A stretch of DNA of 64,000 bases, from NCBI GenBank assembly GCA_037349315.1, contig JBAIAC010000160.1, forward strand, positions 169,001 through 233,000, given 5' to 3'. The first letter of the stretch is position 1, and each line of letters begins with the position of its first letter. The position numbers and the translations under genes were made by a program. Origin of the DNA: Chelydra serpentina. Taxonomy: Eukaryota > Chordata > Testudines > Chelydridae. A model generated the notes under the pieces. That model made no database searches and was not told the origin of the DNA. It saw only the letters and a list, made by a program, of their open reading frames with translations. Below are positions 29,757-40,368 of this stretch, piece after piece.

Positions 29757-29886
29757 CACACACACACACAGACACACACACAGTAACACACACACACAGT
29801 AACACACACACACACACACTGACACACACACACAGTAACACACACACTCAGTAACACACACACACTGACACACACACACACAGACA
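29757..29886. repeat. Interrupted CA microsatellite
   Basis: Repeating CA broken by CAGTAA and CAGA steps at irregular distances, about 130 bp. It creates a cysteine/valine-rich open frame on the minus strand that is not a gene. Confidence 0.95.
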
Positions 29887-30109
29887 CTTTCTTCTCCCCC
29901 TGGACTTTCCTGGCTCCCAGGGGACGCTCCACCCCCCACGTGTCCCACTGTCCTTCCCCCGCCCGCAGCTCCGGCTCGTCCCCCCGCCGCCTCCGGCCCC
30001 ACACAGGGGAACCCCCCGGCCCCAGGCTCTGTCCCCCCTGGACAACTGCCACCAGCGCTGCCGGCAAACACGGGACTCCCCCAGGGAGCCGCTGCTCAGC
30101 CCCGCCCCC

Positions 30110-30365
30110 GGCTCCCAATGGAGCCATAGCCCCGCCCGCAGGAGCTGCCCCGCCCCCGGGCTTTGCCAGAGCCCCGCCCCCAGGTGATGCCCCGCCCCTG
30201 TCTCACAATGGAGCCAGAGCCCCGCCCCCAGGAGCTGCCCCGCCCCCGGGCTGTGCCAGAGCCCCGCCCCCTGGAGCTGCCCCGCCCCCGGCTCACAATG
30301 GAGCCAGAGCCCCGCCCCCAGGAGCTGCCCCGCCCCCGAGCTGTGCCAGAGCCCCGCCCCCAGGA
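30110..30365. repeat. GC-box minisatellite
   Basis: Repeats of gccccgcccccaggagct arranged in a larger unit of about 90 bp marked by acaatggagcc. Every small unit contains CCCCGCCC, an Sp1/KLF site. CpG density is high around it (29940-30365). It could be a promoter or merely a GC-rich satellite. Confidence 0.8.
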
Positions 30366-30916
30366 GCTGCTCCGGCTCCTCCCTCCTTCCCAGCCCCCAC
30401 CGCTCCCAGCTGCTCCCTTCCTGTGTCTGCAAATCCCCCCGGGGGGGCTGCAGCGCTCACTGGGGCTGTCTCCAGGGGCCGATGTTGCCTCCATCTGTGC
30501 TTCACCTGGGGGAGGGGGGAGGAGCTGGGCCCAGGGTGAGCCAGCAAAGTGCGGGGCAGGGAAAGAAGGGCTGTGGGGAAAGGGGGGTGTTTTACAGGAG
30601 GGGGAGGGGTGGATCCCGGGGGCGTCAGGAGAACTTGGGCAGCAAAGGCTCTGGGACATTGAGGGGACCCCCCTGGTGGCCCCGGTGTTGGCCAGGGTTT
30701 GTACAGCACCTCGCACAATGGGGGGGGGGGGGTCCCAATCTCAGTCCTGGGCTGTGGAGAACCTGGGAGCCCCGATCTCTGGCTCCTGATCACAGGTGCT
30801 GGGAATGGAGAGAGAGAAGCTCAGCACGGGAAGGGTTAATCCAGCGCTGGGTGCTGGCCCCGCTGGGCAGCGCTGCTGCTCTTAGAAGCGGCTCTTCGAC
30901 CCCAGAGCGATCCCAG
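30366..30916. other. No gene seen
   Basis: GC-rich, with a run of G at 30721-30732. The phrase gggtttgtacagcacctcgcacaatgg recurs in weaker form, inverted, at 45247-45300 and belongs to an old interspersed repeat. Confidence 0.45.
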
Positions 30917-30988
30917 TCCCATGTGGTCTAGTGGGCAGGAGTCCTGGTTTTCACCCTCGTGGCCTAGGCTCAATTCCCAGGGTGGGAA
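30917..30988 (+). tRNA. tRNA-Glu (TTC)
   Basis: Loop TTTTCAC, acceptor TCCCATG/GGTGGGA paired except pair 7-66. The T arm CTAGG-CTCAATT-CCCAG has one mismatch and C54. TTTT occurs about 10 bases downstream. It is the only Glu tRNA here. Confidence 0.7.
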
Positions 30989-31489
30989 TAGTGCTGAGCT
31001 TTTGCTCAGGGGGAGGCAGGAAATGAAAGGAAGGTGGCAGGATCCTGCCAGCAGGGGAGATGGACAGTGCTGGGAGGGGCTCCCAGAAGTGGGGGTGGGG
31101 GGCAGAGGTCTGGGGGGAGATCAGGGAAGGATCCCAGCAGTGTGGGAAGTGGGCAGCATGGAGAGCACAGGCCTGGCACGGGGACTGGGGAGAGCGAACG
31201 TGTCCCTCTAAACTCACCCACCGCAGACTAGGCAGGCTGGGAAGAAGGACGTATTCGTTGGTTAATGTCAATCTCTGTGTAAACACACAAACCAATGGCA
31301 ACATATTTCCATCGATTATAATCAAACTGACAGATGGGCAAAGTAAGAAACATGCTGCGTGAGAACATCTCCTATTCTCATCCTAGGGGGTTCCCTGCTG
31401 CCTTCGGCACCACCGTGTGAGTGTTTCAATTCCCTCCTCGTTTTCACACAGAGACACAAGTTCCTTTGCACGGATACATGGACAGCAAA
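30989..31489. other. No gene seen
   Basis: 31390-31489 is the start of the Ser-type cassette segment. The rest is unassigned. Confidence 0.45.
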
Positions 31490-32160
31490 ATCTTCCTGTG
31501 TCTCTTGTCGGAGCCAGGGCATTCGATTCCTTACAAACCTTCTCTCCTGCAGTGACAATGGTCAGACAGAAGGGAGTAGGGTGACCAGACAGCAAATGTG
31601 AGAAATCAGGACGGGGGGTGGGGGGTAATAGGAGCCTATATAACAAAAAGACCCAAAAATCGGGACTGTCCCTATAAAATCGGGACATCTGGTCACCTTA
31701 GAAGGGACGTGGCCACCTTTCCCCCGGCAGTGAGATATTCCATCTCCTCGTTCTTCATGCTGCTGTTGTTATTCCATGAATCATCAAAGATGGAATAAAA
31801 AGCTGAGTTTACTCCAGGGTGAGGAAAGAAAGGAGCCACCAACTCCCCCCAAAAATCTCAGTGCTCCAAAGAAAACCTGCCCCTGCTATCAGCATCACTG
31901 ATGTGCTGGGGATAGGATGGGGAAAGGGACTGTCTGAATTGTCTAGGCAGGGAATAAACCATCTACAGCAACATCATTAACCACAAACACACTCTCATCA
32001 TGCTCCAGACAGCAGGGAAATGAGCAGGAATTCTTGCTGTTCAGCCATGGACACACTTACACAATGGCACGGCAGTGAGTGTGTTGTGGAAGCTGGTCTG
32101 AGGAAACGATCACTCAGTGAGAACAGAACTAGAGTGTAGTGAGAAAACTGCACGAAGCCA
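31490..32160. repeat. Ser cassette flank
   Basis: Parallels 17600-18134, with the MITE at 31577-31700 inserted. Confidence 0.78.
31577..31700. mobile_element. hAT-like MITE with 8-bp TSD
   Basis: TAGGGTGACC to GGTCACCTTA. Flanks GAAGGGAG (31569-31576) and GAAGGGAC (31701-31708) differ at one base. The empty site is seen in the paralogous cassette near 17660-17675. Confidence 0.85.
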
Positions 32161-32242
32161 GTAGCTGTGGCCGAGTGGTGAAGGCGACGGGCTAGAAATC
32201 CATTGGGGTTTCCCTGCACAGGTTCAAATCCTGTCAACTACG
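32161..32242 (+). tRNA. tRNA-Ser (AGA)
   Basis: 82 nt with long variable arm, loop CTAGAAA, acceptor GTAGCTG/CAACTAC paired and T arm intact. The anticodon stem ACGGG/TCCAT has one C-A mismatch and a wobble. It is the complete version of the relic at 18135. Confidence 0.8.
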
Positions 32243-33514
32243 GAGGAACTTGTGGTTCTTTAGTTTCAGTCCCTGAGTATCCTTGGTGTCAAGGGGAGCT
32301 CGGTCTTGTCTCACTCTCAGGCTGTGTCCACACTACAGAGTTACGCTGCTTTAGTTGAAGTGTTTTAATTAAACACTCTGCTCCTTGTGTCACCAGAGCG
32401 CATCCACTCTAGCAGCTCTTGTGGCGCCCCAAAGAGCAGTGCATTGTGGGTAGCTATCACATTCCCAGCCCCATGCCCTGACTCCTGCACCCCCCTCACA
32501 CTCCCCATCTCCCAGTCCTGACTCCTGCACCCCCACACATAACCAGCCCCCCACACCCCATGTTCTGACTCCTGCACCCTCCTCACACACCCCACCCCAC
32601 CAGACAGGAGCTCCTGCAAGCACACCCCACATCCCAACCTGCCCCCCTCGCACCAAATGGGAGCTGCTGTCAGGTAAGCGCTCCACACCCCAACCCCCTG
32701 CCCCAACCTTGAGTCCCCTCCATCACCCTGGCTCCTCGCCAGACCCTGCACCCCAACCCCCAGCCTGCTCCTGCCCCCTACCTCCCTCCCAGACCCTGCA
32801 CCCCCAGCCCTGTTCTCAGTGCACCCCCACCCTCAGCTCAGTGCAGAGAGAGACGCAGAGAATGGGCTAGAACCAGGGAGAAGGTAGGTACCCGCTCTAT
32901 GTGGGCAGGGGTGGGGAGGGGGAATCCTGTTTACCACTTCCCAGCCCTTCTGCACTTGCAGTTTACCCCCAGCCCCTCCCTTGCTCCAGGGACCAACCCT
33001 AGCTCCCGCCCCACTGTGCTATTGACCCGGCCCCTGCCTTGCTCCAGTCAGCAGGGACTAATCCTCCCCCCATATCCCACTGTGCTCATCTGGCCCCTGA
33101 CCCCTGCCTCGCTCCAGCTGGGGACCAATCCTTCCCGCCCTGTTCATGCCCCACCGTGCTCTTGCCCCTGGCCCCTTCATTCCACAGGGGGGGCCCAGAA
33201 ATATGTTTCGCGCCAGGCCCACAAAAACTAATCCAGCTCTGGATACCAGACTGGGATGGGGATTGCATTGTCCTTTATTTATATTCCCAATGGCATTTCT
33301 GTCTGTGATTTTGTTTTTCTTTGTCGAACGGTGTTTTCTCCTGGATCTGAGATTTAACTAGAAAAAGAAGAAGGCCTCTGGGCGCCAGATGGAGGAACAG
33401 GCTGGGGCTAGGGCTGCTAAGGGAGCCAGAGTAGCAAATTTTCTGTATTGTTTCCTGCCCTCTTTTTCTTGACTAGTTTCTCTTCTGCACCAAACTTGCA
33501 CTTTCTTTATGTGA
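32243..33514. other. Repeat-derived stretch; no gene seen
   Basis: 32325-32460 corresponds inverted to 42480-42670 (DNA-transposon wording around cacactacagagttacg). 32460-33230 is C-rich, rich in ccctgc and caccccaac words, and ends in a part shared with 16370-16430. 33380-33514 is Lys cassette flank. Confidence 0.5.
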
Positions 33515-33587
33515 GCCTGGCTAGCTCAGTGGGTAGAGCATCAGACTTTTAATCTGAAGGTCCAGGGTTCATGTCCCTGGTCAGGTG
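33515..33587 (+). tRNA. tRNA-Lys (TTT)
   Basis: As 24596, with all stems paired. The T loop is TTCATGT instead of TTCAAGT, a change inside box B at a position that varies in nature. Third Lys copy, again followed by Gln about 300 bp later. Confidence 0.83.
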
Positions 33588-33884
33588 TAAGGAGGATCAG
33601 TACCTACTATCATAAAATTTCTTTTCTTTTCAGGACCTGGGCTTTCCTAGGAAGGGCCATTTTCTGCCTGGGACTGAAGGGGCAACTTTCTCCCATGCCC
33701 ACTGGCCTCACAGTCTGGAGGAAGAAAGGCTTCTGGGTCTACAGGAAACCGCTGTGTGCCGACTTGTTGAGCAAATACAGGGCTGGCCAGAGAAGCCATA
33801 GAAGCCTTGAGCAAGGGAGGCAAAAAATTGTCCACCCGGGCTCTTGTACACCGGAAATCAGACGAACACAAGATTACCATCCTT

Positions 33885-33956
33885 GGTCCCATGGTGTAAG
33901 GGCCAACATTCAGGGCTTTGAATCCTGCAATCCGAGTTCAAGTCTCGGTGGGACCT
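33885..33956 (+). tRNA. tRNA-Gln (TTG)
   Basis: Acceptor GGTCCCA/TGGGACC perfect, stem CAGGG/TCCTG with one wobble, loop CTTTGAA, T arm CCGAG-TTCAAGT-CTCGG. TTTT lies about 14 bases downstream. The best Gln gene in the window. Confidence 0.87.
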
Positions 33957-34571
33957 TGGGGCAGCTCTTTTGCCACCTAACACTCCTGGGTGTTCCAAGG
34001 CTTCGTCTTGCTCTCTCCAATGACGTGGGAGCCTGTCTTTTGCCGGCTCGCTGTTGTGACTTGAGCGCCAGGGGGGACGATGGATCCAGAAGGCTGGTCG
34101 TGCCTGGAGTCCTGTAGGTAGGGGTGCGAGCTCCATTTCCTCTGAGTCCTGAAGCTGGGCTGCAGCCTGGCCTAGGAGGCAGCCCGATGGGTTGACCTAC
34201 TGCCCAACCTTCTGCTGATGAACCTCAGCCCCCACCCGTGCAGGGTTTGATGCATCATTTAAATGCCAGGACGCTGAGGGATTTCAGCTCCCTTTGTCCA
34301 GAGGGAACCTTCACCCCACTCCCAGCCAGATTCTTGTCCATGGGATCACTGTAGGGGGGCTGGGTGCCTCTTTGTCTTTTCTCTCTCTAGGACAGGCCAG
34401 GGGACTATAACTGGGGCATCTGAGCAGCCAGGACCTTCTGTGGAGATACAATTTCCCTTCCCGTGTACGGTCTCATCTGTCATTGACTCCAGCCTTTTTC
34501 TATCCATCCTCAGCTCATCCCAAGCCAGCTGCCCTCACCTCGAAAAGACAGTGTCCCCTGGGGGGTGTAAA
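33957..34571. repeat. Lys/Gln 3' flank with empty hAT site, then unassigned
   Basis: 33977-33986 reads straight through the site occupied at 25089. Homology to 25436-25640 ends near 34195. No gene is seen beyond. Confidence 0.65.
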
Positions 34572-34745
34572 TCACTGACCTCTCTCCTCTTTGAGCACTG
34601 ACTGCCCCTCCATTTCCTGGCCTCAGTCTGTGCAGATGGGACCTTCCCCTCCCGTACCTTCTCCTTCCTCATCCCAAGCAGCACAGCGGGTGGGAATCTT
34701 AAAAGTACCCACGTGACTTAGGAGCAGAAACCTCCACAGATCCTC
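34572..34745. repeat. Left arm of an inverted repeat around tRNA-Ala
   Basis: Pairs with 35297-35475. Shared landmarks are cccgtaccttctccttcctc and agcacagcgggtgggaatct. Confidence 0.85.
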
Positions 34746-34749
34746 TTTG

Positions 34750-34822
34750 GGGTCCTCAAGGATTGAACTCACAACCCTGGGTTTAGCAGATCTATGCTCA
34801 AACCACTGAGCTATCCCCCCTG
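34750..34822 (-). mobile_element. tRNA-like head of the SINE family, body absent
   Basis: The minus strand reads GGGGGATAGCTCAGTGG to GAGTTCAATCC, like the SINE heads, but no CR1-like tail follows. It may be a free tRNA-like gene related to the SINE progenitor, or a truncated SINE. Cloverleaf pairing is poor. Confidence 0.5.
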
Positions 34823-35104
34823 CCTGAGCCCCACCACCACCTTCCAGCAGGGGGTAGCAGCCCCCCCCCCCAATGCAGGTGAGAGGCTGAGTGTATCTCT
34901 GCACCCTGAGTCCAGGGCACGACTCTCTCTCCCCACACATAGAATCTGGCCCTGCTGCAAAGTGACCCCAAAGAACCAGCAGCCTCCAGGACAGCAGGAT
35001 CGGCCTCAGAGCAGGGATTGTGTCCCCCATGCTGCTGTGAGGCCACTGGATGCTCTGGAGACAGGAGGGCTCTGAGTGTAACCCAGAGCAAACACAGCCC
35101 CTCT

Positions 35105-35176
35105 GGGGATGTAGCTCAGTGGTAGAGCGCATGCTTTGCATGTATGAGGCCGTGGGTTCAATCCCCACCATCTCCA
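35105..35176 (+). tRNA. tRNA-Ala (TGC)
   Basis: Acceptor GGGGATG/CATCTCC perfect, stem CATGC/GTATG with one wobble, loop TTTGCAT, T arm GTGGG-TTCAATC-CCCAC. CTTTT follows within 15 bases. It lies in the loop of the inverted repeat 34572-35475. Confidence 0.92.
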
Positions 35177-35296
35177 AATTCTCTTTTCACCGGGCTGCTT
35201 TGCTCACGCCCAGAGGGGAGGCTCCCCAGCAGTCTCCCTGCAGGAGTTTCAGTCCTGCTCAGTGAGGGGCAAGTGCCGATTGCAGGGAAGGTCTGT

Positions 35297-35475
35297 GGGG
35301 GTTTCTGCTCCTAAAGTCACCTGGATACTTTTGAGATTCCCACCCGCTGTGCTGCTTGGGACGATGGTGGACGAGGAAGGAGAAGGTACGGGAGGGAAAG
35401 GTCCCATCTGCATAGACTGAGAGGCCAGGAAAAGGATGGGCAGTCAGTGTTCAGAGAGGAGAGAGGTCAGTGATA
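35297..35475. repeat. Right arm of the inverted repeat around tRNA-Ala
   Basis: Reverse complement of 34572-34745 with few changes. Confidence 0.85.
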
Positions 35476-36152
35476 CAGACTCTGTGACAGAGACTGACTG
35501 GGGCTCCTCTCGGCACGGCCCCAATGGGGAAGGAAAGAGACCGGTGGGGGGAGGGAGTAGACGGGCAGAAGGAGTCAAATGGGGCTAAACCAGAATAGAG
35601 ATTTTCTTCCGGTTAAAATGTCCTGAAGTCTCGTCGCTGAAAAGCCCCATCTGGAGCGAGGTCTGAACCAGCAGCCTGTCAATGCCCAGGCAAAGGGGTG
35701 ACCCCCAGAGACTGAGAGCTGCCGACTGCCCCGCTGGGGCTAAGACGCACCTGCCGTGGTGCCCCTGGTTGGTGCAAAGGCGACTCTGGCTGGGGTGCTG
35801 AGTTCAGCCCTTACCCGGAGCCCTGGTGTCTATTCCCCATGTAGCTTCCCCACTTGCTTTGCCTCATTCCCGTGGAAAGTGCCGTACCAGGGTAATGGGA
35901 GTAAGTTCTAAACTGGGGAGGTTGGTGCAAAGCTTGGGAACTCCCCTCCCCCCGCCCCCCGGTGCTGCCGTTAGCTCTGGGTGGGTTGTTCCCGGGCAGG
36001 GAGAATCGATTTATTTGCTGCTGAGAAAGCTGCCAGGACAGGTCTGTGGGCACCAGATCTCCCGGCTCCTCCCAGCACAGCCCAGGCTCCATCCCTGCCC
36101 CAGTCACTGCTGGAGGAGGGTCCTAGACGCACTGAGCATGAGGCCTTTACAA
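35476..36152. other. No gene seen; partly duplicated
   Basis: 35798-35864 repeats bases 4-70. The rest shows no feature. Confidence 0.5.
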
Positions 36153-36225
36153 GTCTTCTTAGCGCAGTCGGCAGAGCATCAGTCTCATAATGTGAAGGTC
36201 CTGAGTTCAAGCCTCAGAGAGGGCA
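36153..36225 (+). tRNA. tRNA-Met (CAT), elongator
   Basis: Loop CTCATAA, T arm CTGAG-TTCAAGC-CTCAG, acceptor GTCTTCT/AGAGGGC paired with wobbles. The elongator type is shown by the TAGCGCAG D arm and TTCAAGC loop. One anticodon-stem pair is broken (TGTGA for TCTGA). TTTT follows at 36231. Confidence 0.82.
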
Positions 36226-36526
36226 GCTGATTTTGCTCCTGGCTTCAGATTTTCTAGAGGAAATCAGAGAAAAGAGACTGGAGCAGTGTGGTTTTGAGAC
36301 ACCCTCCCATCCAGCTCACACACACACAGACTTTTCGAAGGCATTAACTTTTCCTTCTCCTTTATGACTGGTTAATGCAACTGGAAATAGGGATTCCTAG
36401 AGGCCCCGTTCCCAGAGCTCACACCCACAGGGCCACTCTCACCCCCCCCCCACACCTACACCTCCCACCTGGTGGTGGGAGGGGAACAGGGGAAATGACA
36501 AAGGGAGGGGAACAGGGGAAATGACA

Positions 36527-37084
36527 AAAGAAGTAAGAGGTGAAGAGAAAGGAGGGAGGGATGGAGGAAAAGGTCAAACAAAAAGGACAAACCCTAATGT
36601 CCCCAGTGATTCTGAGGGACAAAATCCCAAGTGGGAAATAAAATTCTGCCATCTGAAGCGACTGTTTTCCATGCCTGGAATTCAGCTGGCACCAGATGGA
36701 TCAGACTGAACAGGTCCCAAACCTCTCGGAGGCTCTTACCGTCTAACCAGGGACGTCTGTTTTCTAGGTAAGTCCGTAAAAGCAAAGGAGAAAACTCCAA
36801 AGAGGTTCCTCCTCGCGCTCACGTCCGTGAACCCTAATACTCTCCCAGTCCTCCGAGAGAGACCCGACAAGGAGACTTGCTGAAGCAAAGCCACGGGGGT
36901 CTCCGAGGTTTCCCTGGCCCTGCGCCCCTGGCCTGGCCTGGCTGATGTCAGCATCTCTCTGTGAGGTCACCGCCTCCCCACCACCTTTGACCAATAGGCC
37001 GAGGTCCTGCAAAAGGCCTTTGTGATGTCACTGCCACACCCACCCCTCCCCTGCAGTGCTAATGTCCTGCCGCTGGCCAGACAA
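36527..37084. repeat. Segmental duplicate of 957-1510
   Basis: High similarity in the same orientation. No gene in it. Confidence 0.82.
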
Positions 37085-37204
37085 TTGGGAGGTTTGAGCG
37101 ACTCCCTGGGGATCACCCCACTCAATGAGTGTTCATTCTAGGAAGCAAGCCGGCTAGACAGTAAAACATCAGAGGCTGCTCCCAATGCTGCACTCACTTT
37201 TTCA

Positions 37205-37590
37205 GAAATTAGTAGACTTTATGGTCAGAAGAGACCATTAGAGCATCTAATCTGACCCCCTGCATCTCACAGGCCTCCTGTGTACCACAAGAGCTACTTT
37301 TGGGGCAAACACATTCCAGAAAGGCATCTAGTGAAGCTTCATTAAATGACACCAAGAGATGGAGAATCCACCACTTCCCTTGGTACCTTGTTCCTGGGGT
37401 GAATCATCCTCGCTGTTGAATAATCCTTCCTGATTTGTAATTTGTCTCTTTTTACCTTCCAGCCATTGGATCTCGTTATGCCTTTCTCTGCTAGATTAAA
37501 GAGCCCTTTAATACCCAATATTTTCTCTCCATTAAGGCACCGGCTTGTCTGCCCCCCTCTGGGAGCTGAGAAGCTTTTTCAGACTCTCCC
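37205..37590 (-). mobile_element. Older CR1 LINE 3' fragment
   Basis: Read on the minus strand this is the 3' end of another CR1 subfamily. The phrase cagaagagaccattagagca and the region cattaaatgacaccaagaga to ggagaatccaccacttccct match wording I know from reptile CR1 3' regions. Confidence 0.75.
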
Positions 37591-38149
37591 CCACTAGATG
37601 AGTCCAGCAGCACCTCACCCTGGTAGGAAAATCCTAAATTCCACCCTCCCTCCCTGGTTTCTCTGACCAACTGATGGCGACAGCGTTCTCAGCCAACCCC
37701 AGCTCTCTGGTCTAGAAAGCAGCATCTAACCAGCCTTGGAACAGCTCCGGTGTGCTCGCTGGAGATATAATAAACCAGGAAAGAAGGTAAATGTCAGAAA
37801 TGGAACCTCAGCTCGCAAATAAACACCCTCAGGGATCCTTCTACACTCAGGGTATGTCTATGTTATGAAATTATGTCGAATTTATAGAAGTCGAGCTTCT
37901 ATAGAAAGAGATTTTATACTGTCGATTGTGTGTGTCCCCACTAAGCAGGAGGATTTCGAGTTAGTGGGGCCCTGTGCGTGGCTTAATTTTCAGGGCCCCC
38001 CCTTGGGACACATCTGAGAAAAAGAACATTCTCTCCCATCTCCCCCCATTGTTCTTTTTTCTTCTTTACCCTCCTCCTATACTATCAGTAATGGGAAGTG
38101 AAGGAACATCAAGTGAGTTACCTTGATTGGGGCAGGGGGTTGGGGTGTA
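37591..38149. other. No gene seen
   Basis: 37850-38000 has transposon-like wording (ggtatgtctatgttatgaaa). No termini were delimited. Confidence 0.4.
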
Positions 38150-39240
38150 GGAGGGGTGGTGGGGGTCAGGTTTTGGGAAGGAGTTTGGGTGGTTGGGTGA
38201 GGGCTCTGGGCTGGGGCAGGGGCAGGGGAGTGAGGGCTCTGGGAGGACGTTTGGGTGTGGTATGTGGGCTCTGGGGTGGGGTAGGGCAGGGGGTTGGGGT
38301 GGGGGGCTGAGGGGGCCTCTGGGAAGGAGTTTGGGTGTGGTATGGGGGCTGTGGGCTGGGGCAGGGGGTTGGGGTGGGGGGCTGAGGGGTGAGGGCTCTG
38401 GGAGGAAGTTTGGATGTGGTATGGGGGCTGTGGGCTGGGGCAGGGGGTTGGGTGGGGGGCTGAGGGGGGCTCTGGGCAGGAGTTTGGGTGTGGTATGGGG
38501 GCTGTGGGCTGGGGCAGGGGGTTGGGGTGGGGGGCTGAGGGGTGAGGGCTCTGGGAGGAAGTTTGGATGTGGTATGGGGGCTGTGGGCTGGGGCAGGGGG
38601 TTGGGGTGGGGGGCTGAGGGGTGAGGGCTCTTGGAAGGAGTTTGGATGTGGTATGGGGGCTGTGGGCTGGGGCAGGGGGTTGGGGTGGGGGGCTGAGGGG
38701 GGCTCTGGGCAGGAGTTTGGATGTGGTATGGGGGCTGTGGGCTGGGGCAGGGGGTTGGGGTGGGGGGCTGAGGGGGGCTCTGGGCAGGAGATTGGATGTG
38801 GTATGGGGGCTCTGGGCTGGGGCAGGGGGTTGGGGTGGGGGGCTGAGGGGGGCTCTGGGCAGGAGTTTGGGTGTGGTATGGGGGGCTGTGGGCTGGGGCA
38901 GGGGGTTGGGGTGGGGGGCTGAGGGGTGAGGGCTCTGGGCAGGAGTTTGGATGTGGTATGGGGCTGTGGGCTGGGGCAGGGGGTTGGGGTGGGGGGCTGA
39001 GGGGTGAGGGCTCTTGGAAGGAGTTTGGATGTGGTATGGGGGCTCTGGGCTGGGGCAGGGGGTTGGGGTGGGAGTCTGAGGGGGGCTCTGGGCAGGAGTT
39101 TGGATGTGGTATGGGGGCTGTGGGCTGGGGCAGGGGGTTGGGGTGGGAGTCTGAGGGGGGCTCTGGGCAGGAGTTTGGATGTGGTATGGGGGGCTCTGGG
39201 CGAGGGCAGGGGGTTGGGGTGCAGGAAGGGGTTGGGAGGT
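38150..39240. repeat. G-rich minisatellite, 75-80 bp unit, about 14 units
   Basis: The unit contains gggctggggcagggggttgg, ggtggggggctgagggg and a spacer gagtttggatgtggtatggg. The plus strand is strongly G-rich with many GGG runs. 75-bp units keep the frame open, giving proline-rich frames of over 400 codons on the minus strand with no domain. Confidence 0.93.
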
Positions 39241-40296
39241 GGCACTTATCTTGAGCTGCGCGGCTCCCAAAGCGACCGGTACACAAACCCCTTTGGCAGC
39301 GATTCCTAGGTCGGGGGGGGGGGCAGGGAGTCTCCATGCTCCACTGCCTGCAGGCTCTGCCCACACAGCTCCCATTGGCTGCAGTTCCCAGCCAATGGGA
39401 GCTGCAGAGTTGGCGCTAGGGATGGGAGCAGCGCGTGGAGATGCACCCCCAGAGGATGCAGGGACATGCCGGCCACTTCTGGGAGCGGCGCGGCATGGAG
39501 GGAGGGAGGCAGAGTGGGCAGGGAGCCACCTTAGCGCTGCTGGGACGTCTCTGCACACCCGTTTGGGGGCGGGGGGGAATTAACTATTTTGACCCCTGGG
39601 CAGCAGAAACTGTCTCTGAAACTCTAAGTCCTGGTATTAAGGGCCTGGCTACTGAAGGAACAGCACAGCAGTGACAATGTGCAGGCGCGGCTAAACCTTT
39701 CAACCAACCACAAGTGAAAATGAATCAACTAATTTCAGGAGACGATATGAAGACAAGGAAAAAACCATTTTGTAAAGAAATTATTTGTCCTGCTTAGCAG
39801 AGTTACATAGAAACTATCATAACAATTCACGAGAGAACATTCAAAAACAAGAGAGAGAACGTTGCCTAAACTTATTAGTAATAAGAATCTAATGGGCATT
39901 TCCCTCAGAGTATAATATAACAATAGCGAAGTGGCAATGTGTCCAATTGTGAAAACAAATTCCCTGTTAGGACCAGTCCCAATCCGGGGTCAGTGACTCT
40001 GCATCCGAACTGAGGTACATGTTATTCTAAACAGTCTGTTCACTGGCCAGTTACCCCTATTGAATGCAGACAGCCATATTCGATGCATTGGTTACTGTCC
40101 ATTCAGCAGGTTATTTCCTACTTATTCATAACTACTGAAGCTGCTCTAAGCGGATGGGAGAGAGCTGTCCCGTCCGTGTAGCTAATCCACCTCCCCGAGA
40201 GGTGGGAGCTATGTCAGTGGGAGAAGCTATGTCAGTAGGTGAGCAAGCTGTTCTGTTTACACGTCTATATAATGTTTAATCATTTATACAAAATAT
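39241..40296. other. hAT-like wording and unassigned sequence
   Basis: A hairpin at about 39365-39405 is formed by cagctcccattggctgcag and the inverted copy around ccaatgggagctg. 39680-40290 is A/T-rich without a gene. Confidence 0.45.
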
Positions 40297-40368
40297 GGGG
40301 GTATAGCTCAGTGGTAGAGTGTTTGACTACAGGTCAGGTGGTTCTTGGTTCAAATCCAAGTGTCCCCT
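40297..40368 (+). tRNA. tRNA-Cys-like (ACA)
   Basis: Acceptor GGGGGTA/TGTCCCC with two wobbles, T arm CTTGG-TTCAAAT-CCAAG. The loop is CTACAGG, so the anticodon is ACA, not the usual GCA. The stem TTTGA/TCAGG uses two wobbles. The second ACA copy is at 59721. Confidence 0.8.

Noticed and set aside
29205..30127. Frames of 270-290 codons across the CA repeat and GC boxes
   Set aside because: Low-complexity residues only (Val/Cys/Ser runs). Explained by the microsatellite.
38066..39558. Proline-rich frames of over 400 codons
   Set aside because: They arise from the 75-bp minisatellite. There is no recognisable domain and several frames are open at once.
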